Part shown: positions 9,101 through 10,622 of the stretch, piece by piece
Layout: each line of letters begins with the position of its first letter
How positions within the stretch are numbered: the first letter of the stretch is position 1
Source: Chloromonas sp. AAM2
Lineage: Eukaryota; Chlorophyta; Chlorophyceae; Chlamydomonadales; Chlamydomonadaceae
Length of the DNA stretch: 10,622 nucleotides
Assembly (NCBI GenBank): GCA_004335635.1
Contig: QAXH01004708.1
Coordinates: 375-10,996, forward strand
Direction: 5' to 3'
The notes under the pieces: model-generated
What the model saw: the letters and a program-made list of their open reading frames with translations, nothing else
Database searches by the model: none
Told to the model about the DNA's origin: nothing
Position numbers and translations under genes: made by a program

Positions 9101-9632
9101 TGTGGCTGAATGTTCACATGAAATTGTTCAAGATATCTGGACTAAACAATGAAAACTTACTTAAAGGCTGCTTGGTCGCTGGTCAGTACCGCTGTCCGCA
9201 TGTGCAAGCCCACCTGATTGACAAGAGGCTCTCCCTCTTGCGTGATTTTGCTGAGGTGGCATCGAGACCGCCTGTACCTCCATGGCAGATTCACGCCGGG
9301 GGCTCAGGCAAGCTCCCAGAAAGGACGGAAGGCAAAACGACGGCACCTTGGGGTGCCGGGGAGCAAAGGAAGTGTACGAAGTGCGTATCCCAAGGCGCAG
9401 TGGAAGTGGTATCCTGTTGCTGCAGAGAGTCTGCCCCCTTGAACAAGAAGCACATCATGCGAACTTCATTGAGGTCTGCTCGACAAGAAACAGAGTCGTC
9501 GTCATGTTTGTTCCACGATTGACTTTGTGTTGCGTGGGGTCAGCTTCTGTTACTGGCTTACTGCAGCCGAGCCAAGACGATGGGTAGCTGGGACAGCAAC
9601 GCTCCACAACGGTTTTCAAAATCCTCGTGCAT
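6029..9632 (-). CDS. Classical protein tyrosine phosphatase (PTP1-like), six exons
   Basis: Removes phosphate from phosphotyrosine through a cysteinyl-phosphate intermediate (family knowledge). Exons 9632-9562 (probable), 8865-8677, 8167-8062, 7759-7633, 6923-6484 and 6178-6029 join in phase to 360 residues; plant PTP1 proteins are of similar size. Motifs in order: phosphotyrosine loop NRYCNVLPFD (residues 79-88, Tyr81), YVNAS, YVATQGPLPRT (about 118-128), GSVKCAAYFP, WPDHG with general acid Asp221, P-loop HCSAGIGRTG with nucleophile Cys279 and Arg285, and Q-loop QTFEQY with Gln334. All catalytic residues are present. No transmembrane segment, SH2 or other targeting domain is seen, so a soluble enzyme is inferred. 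An Ala/Gly-rich insert (about 246-272) separates the WPD loop from the P-loop. The core from 8865 to 6029 is secure; the N-terminus is not. One intron has a GC donor and a 97-bp tandem array. Confidence 0.92.
6484..6923 (-). CDS. Phosphatase exon 5: WPD loop and catalytic P-loop
   Basis: Starts after the acceptor GATGCAG (AG at 6925-6924) and ends CGACAG before the donor GTGAGG at 6483; two bases plus 146 codons. It encodes HYQFNAWPDHGAPKDG, with the Asp codon at 6756-6754, then an Ala/Gly-rich stretch, then IVHCSAGIGRTGTF, with the Cys codon at 6582-6580. The Pro-rich frames on the opposite strand here are shadows of this exon. Confidence 0.96.
7078..7242 (-). repeat. Degenerate older units adjoining the 97-bp array
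   Basis: Segments 7114-7155 and 7184-7227 are imperfect copies of each other, offset 70-72 bp (ggtctRaa, then gctacca, then ttctgatgagtgcatgc). They share the order gctacca...cacc...ctg with the 97-bp unit. Bases 7078-7110 (gatgatggcgatggtccagtgccac) also resemble the gtgatgaggcggctaccagtgcacc part of the unit. They look like decayed members of the same array. Confidence 0.5.
7243..7668 (-). repeat. 97-bp tandem array carrying the phosphatase exon 4 end and donor
   Basis: The word gcctgttgggaagta starts at 7243, 7340, 7437, 7534 and 7631, an exact 97-bp period. Units from 7340 on are nearly identical. The last, partial unit (7631-7668) covers the real exon 4 end and donor. On the coding strand each copy has AG, then a 27-nt block reading (V)KCAAYFPT, then a GC donor (GCGAGT, or GCAAGT in the copy at 7243), then about 70 bp of intron-like sequence. 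Retained in frame, a unit reaches TGA before the next copy. Confidence 0.95.
7633..7759 (-). CDS. Phosphatase exon 4, with likely GC splice donor
   Basis: Starts after the acceptor GCCTCCCAG (AG at 7761-7760) and encodes GPLPRTTPHFWRMVLETRSP, then VVMLTGVTERGSVKCAAYFPT. It is 42 codons plus one base if it ends ACAG before GCGAGT (GC donor at 7632-7631). Joining exon 5 gives CAAYFPTAEGN. A GT donor further on (ACTG before GTAGCC, 7616-7615) is also phase 1 and would add five residues, GEWCT. The GC site has the better match to the AG/GYRAGT consensus. The last 27 nt recur in the downstream 97-bp repeats. Confidence 0.9.
8062..8167 (-). CDS. Phosphatase exon 3
   Basis: Starts after a pyrimidine-rich acceptor TTGTCTGTCGCAG (AG at 8169-8168) and ends ACACAG before the donor GTAGGT at 8061. 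It encodes DYNRVQF, YVNASHVRL and FRYVATQ, the strand before the QGPL motif. It is one base plus 35 codons and ends phase 0. Joining exon 4 completes YVATQGPL, which confirms the splice. Confidence 0.95.
8677..8865 (-). CDS. Phosphatase exon 2: N-terminal helices and phosphotyrosine loop
   Basis: Encodes NPLPQDVYFEAFDIISARL, then a helix leading to LPLNRYCNVLPF. The donor is GTGAGT at 8676 and the exon ends phase 2 (TT/T, Phe87). The only in-frame Met is far inside, so at least one more exon must lie upstream. The start could also be 8872 (acceptor GACCAG) if the upstream exon ends in phase 1. The loop is clear, but carries Asn where NRYxD normally has Asp. Confidence 0.9.
8881..9522 (+). CDS. 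Antisense open reading frame of 213 codons, doubtful
   Basis: From ATG at 8881 to a stop at 9522, opposite phosphatase intron 1 (8866-9561). The product would be Cys- and His-rich and shows no domain, signal peptide or membrane segment that I recognise. The length is a little above what chance gives at this base composition. It has two imperfect internal repeats (cttgcaggt around 8952 and 9018). It could equally be a chance frame or a decayed insertion. I do not claim a function. Confidence 0.15.
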   Translation: MEQKLTFCMGHELQHVHHVNPCRCGTEAIWVTQTANHHRARVSHECLQVQAEGQAQRSVNHDTMDMRCEQGSVVWLNVHMKLFKISGLNNENLLKGCLVAGQYRCPHVQAHLIDKRLSLLRDFAEVASRPPVPPWQIHAGGSGKLPERTEGKTTAPWGAGEQRKCTKCVSQGAVEVVSCCCRESAPLNKKHIMRTSLRSARQETESSSCLFHD

Positions 9633-9639
9633 TGGAAGG
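9562..9639 (-). CDS. Probable phosphatase exon 1 (N-terminus)
   Basis: Just left of the acceptor-like ACTCTCTCAG (AG at 9641-9640) the frame reads LPMHEDFENRCGALLSQLP and on to ARL, then CTGCA before a strong donor GTAAGC at 9561. The exon ends two bases into a codon, which fits an acceptor TGCCAG at 8867-8866 and gives ARLHNPLPQD. The ATG at 9632-9630 would be the start, or an internal Met if more exons lie upstream. The peptide has no recognised motif. The call rests on splice sites, phase and resulting length. An alternative first exon is listed at 10097-10295. Confidence 0.45.
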
Positions 9640-10024
9640 CTGAGAGAGTGTGCAATCTCAAATTTGGTACGTCTAGTACACGATGACTGGCGTCTTGTCG
9701 ATGTGCAGCCTTGATGGTCAATGCAATATCAATCAAGTATACGATTTTCAGGTCTCGCTGCGAAAGGCGCCATGAGCAAAAATAAGATATCTGGGTATCA
9801 GCAAATCTGCTACTGTGAAATCCACTGGGAACAGTCACGTATACTTGCATGCTATCTGTTCCGCGACGTCTTGGCTGTGACGAGCGCTTTTGTAGGGTTT
9901 ATGACCAGAGATCGCAACCAGTGCATAGTTGATCAAAAGCCACAGCAAGAGCAGCAATGCACGGCCCCAGGCACCAGAGTCGCTCGCTATTTCGCCATAG
10001 AGCACGGCTATGTGCTTTGCTCGG

Positions 10025-10054
10025 GGCGCTTTTCATTTTCGAATGAAAACCGCC
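10025..10054. repeat. Inverted repeat with 4-nt TTCG loop
   Basis: Arm ttttcatt (10030-10037), loop ttcg (10038-10041) and arm aatgaaaa (10042-10049) pair perfectly. One c-c mismatch then separates a further four pairs (ggcg 10025-10028 with cgcc 10051-10054). That is 12 pairs of 13 around a tetraloop. It lies to the right of the phosphatase start on its upstream side. Function unknown. Confidence 0.7.
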
Positions 10055-10096
10055 ATAAGTAGGGGGGAACAGGTCCTAAGGCCAGCGTGCACATAC

Positions 10097-10295
10097 TTAT
10101 GTTGGACAGATTCACATTGCTAGAGTGGTGTTTGAAATCCGTTCCTTCGTTCCGAAAGGACACCCATCCGCCGTGAAGTTGCCAGGCCTGGGCAGCAGCG
10201 TTTGCCAATGGCTGTGGAACAGGGGCCTTCGCAATGGGTTGGAGGCTGCTTGAAGCATGCTGATTCAAAGCCAGCCTGCAAGACGACCCGACCAT
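10097..10295 (-). CDS. Alternative candidate first exon of the phosphatase or an unrelated frame
   Basis: ATG at 10295-10293 has an in-frame TAG two codons upstream. It opens a frame starting MVGSSCRLALNQHASSS, rich in Ala, Pro and Gln, that reaches a donor-like GTATGT at 10096 after 66 codons plus one base (phase 1). That phase fits the alternative acceptor at 8873 in front of exon 2 but not the exon at 9562-9639. No motif is recognised. Confidence 0.2.
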
Positions 10296-10322
10296 GCACT
10301 AGCATTCCTGCACCTCAAACTT

Positions 10323-10359
10323 GTATGGCATACCTGATCCCATCATGAGTATGCCATAC
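10323..10359. repeat. Perfect 11-bp inverted repeat with 15-nt spacer
   Basis: gtatggcatac (10323-10333) and gtatgccatac (10349-10359) are exact reverse complements. Inside the spacer, tgat (10335-10338) and atca (10342-10345) can pair further. It could be a cruciform, an RNA hairpin or a dimeric protein-binding site. No known site is recognised. Confidence 0.75.
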
Positions 10360-10484
10360 CGTGTCCAAGTTGTAGTTGGCAGGGCATGAAGCGGCCAAGG
10401 GCAAAGGCAGAGAGCTCAAGGTCGAGGCATTTCCACCTGAATTCCTGGTTTACAGGCGCCCAACTGTCCCATGTCCGCTCACCT

Positions 10485-10553
10485 TCTGGAAAAACAAAGT
10501 TTGCCAGTTCTGGGACAATTTCTGTGAATATCGCCAGGAACCAGTGTTGGTGA
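10485..10553 (-). CDS. Short exon-like frame (IVPELANF) on the minus strand
   Basis: The frame reads QHWFLAIFTEIVPELANFVF then PE and ends one base before GTGAGC at 10484, a good donor. Its core is nearly identical to an inverted copy at 3911-3934, where the same frame also reads IVPELANF. It could be an exon of this or an upstream gene, or a fragment of a dispersed repeat. The right-hand boundary is a guess. Confidence 0.2.
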
Positions 10554-10622
10554 TGTGTGTTGTGGGTGCCAAATGTGATTGGGTATACTGTGGTGTGTGC
10601 AGATGTGTCACACTGGCTGTGG

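Larger units (their letters stand above)
9640..10622. other. Region upstream of the phosphatase, mostly unassigned
   Basis: Should contain the phosphatase promoter and 5' UTR if exon 1 is right. No TATA-like element could be chosen with confidence. It holds the two inverted repeats and two weak exon candidates listed separately, and a TG-rich stretch at about 10547-10610. Confidence 0.5.

Overview
The window looks like nuclear DNA of an intron-rich eukaryote, most likely a green alga. This rests on inference: exons interrupted every 60-440 bp by introns of about 140-700 bp, moderately GC-rich exons in more balanced non-coding DNA, and protein sequences closest in motif pattern to plant and algal homologues. 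No bacterial operon features, rRNA, tRNA or CRISPR array were seen. The species cannot be fixed from the sequence.

Two protein-coding genes can be read with confidence, both on the minus strand, head to tail. (1) At the left edge lies the 5' part of a PLAA/Doa1(Ufd3)-type gene, a ubiquitin-binding WD40 cofactor of Cdc48/p97. Five exons (2183-2124, 1985-1875, 1620-1536, 1014-879, 279-91) join in phase into about 193 residues covering four WD40 blades and the start of a fifth. The rest runs off the left edge. (2) At 9632-6029 lies a complete or nearly complete classical tyrosine-specific protein phosphatase. Its core exons (8865-8677, 8167-8062, 7759-7633, 6923-6484, 6178-6029) join in phase and contain all hallmark motifs: phosphotyrosine loop, QGPL, WPD loop, HCSAGIGRTG P-loop and Q-loop. 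A probable first exon at 9639-9562 gives a 360-residue model.

The 3.8 kb between the genes (2184-6028) shows no supportable gene. It holds short imperfect tandem duplications. The region to the right of the phosphatase (9640-10622) holds two clear inverted repeats and two weak candidate exons.

The most striking feature is in the phosphatase intron at 7632-6924. A 97-bp unit is tandemly repeated with an exact period (starts 7243, 7340, 7437, 7534, 7631). Each unit carries a copy of the last 27 nt of the preceding exon plus its splice donor, which is of the rare GC type. The 27-nt segment is preceded by AG in each copy and is phase 1 at both ends, so each copy could in principle be spliced in as a 9-residue cassette without shifting the frame. 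A smaller version of the same thing, a copy of the exon end plus donor lying in the following intron, is seen in the PLAA gene at 1-29 versus 86-114.

The two genes have no evident joint function: one serves ubiquitin-dependent protein handling, the other phosphotyrosine signalling.
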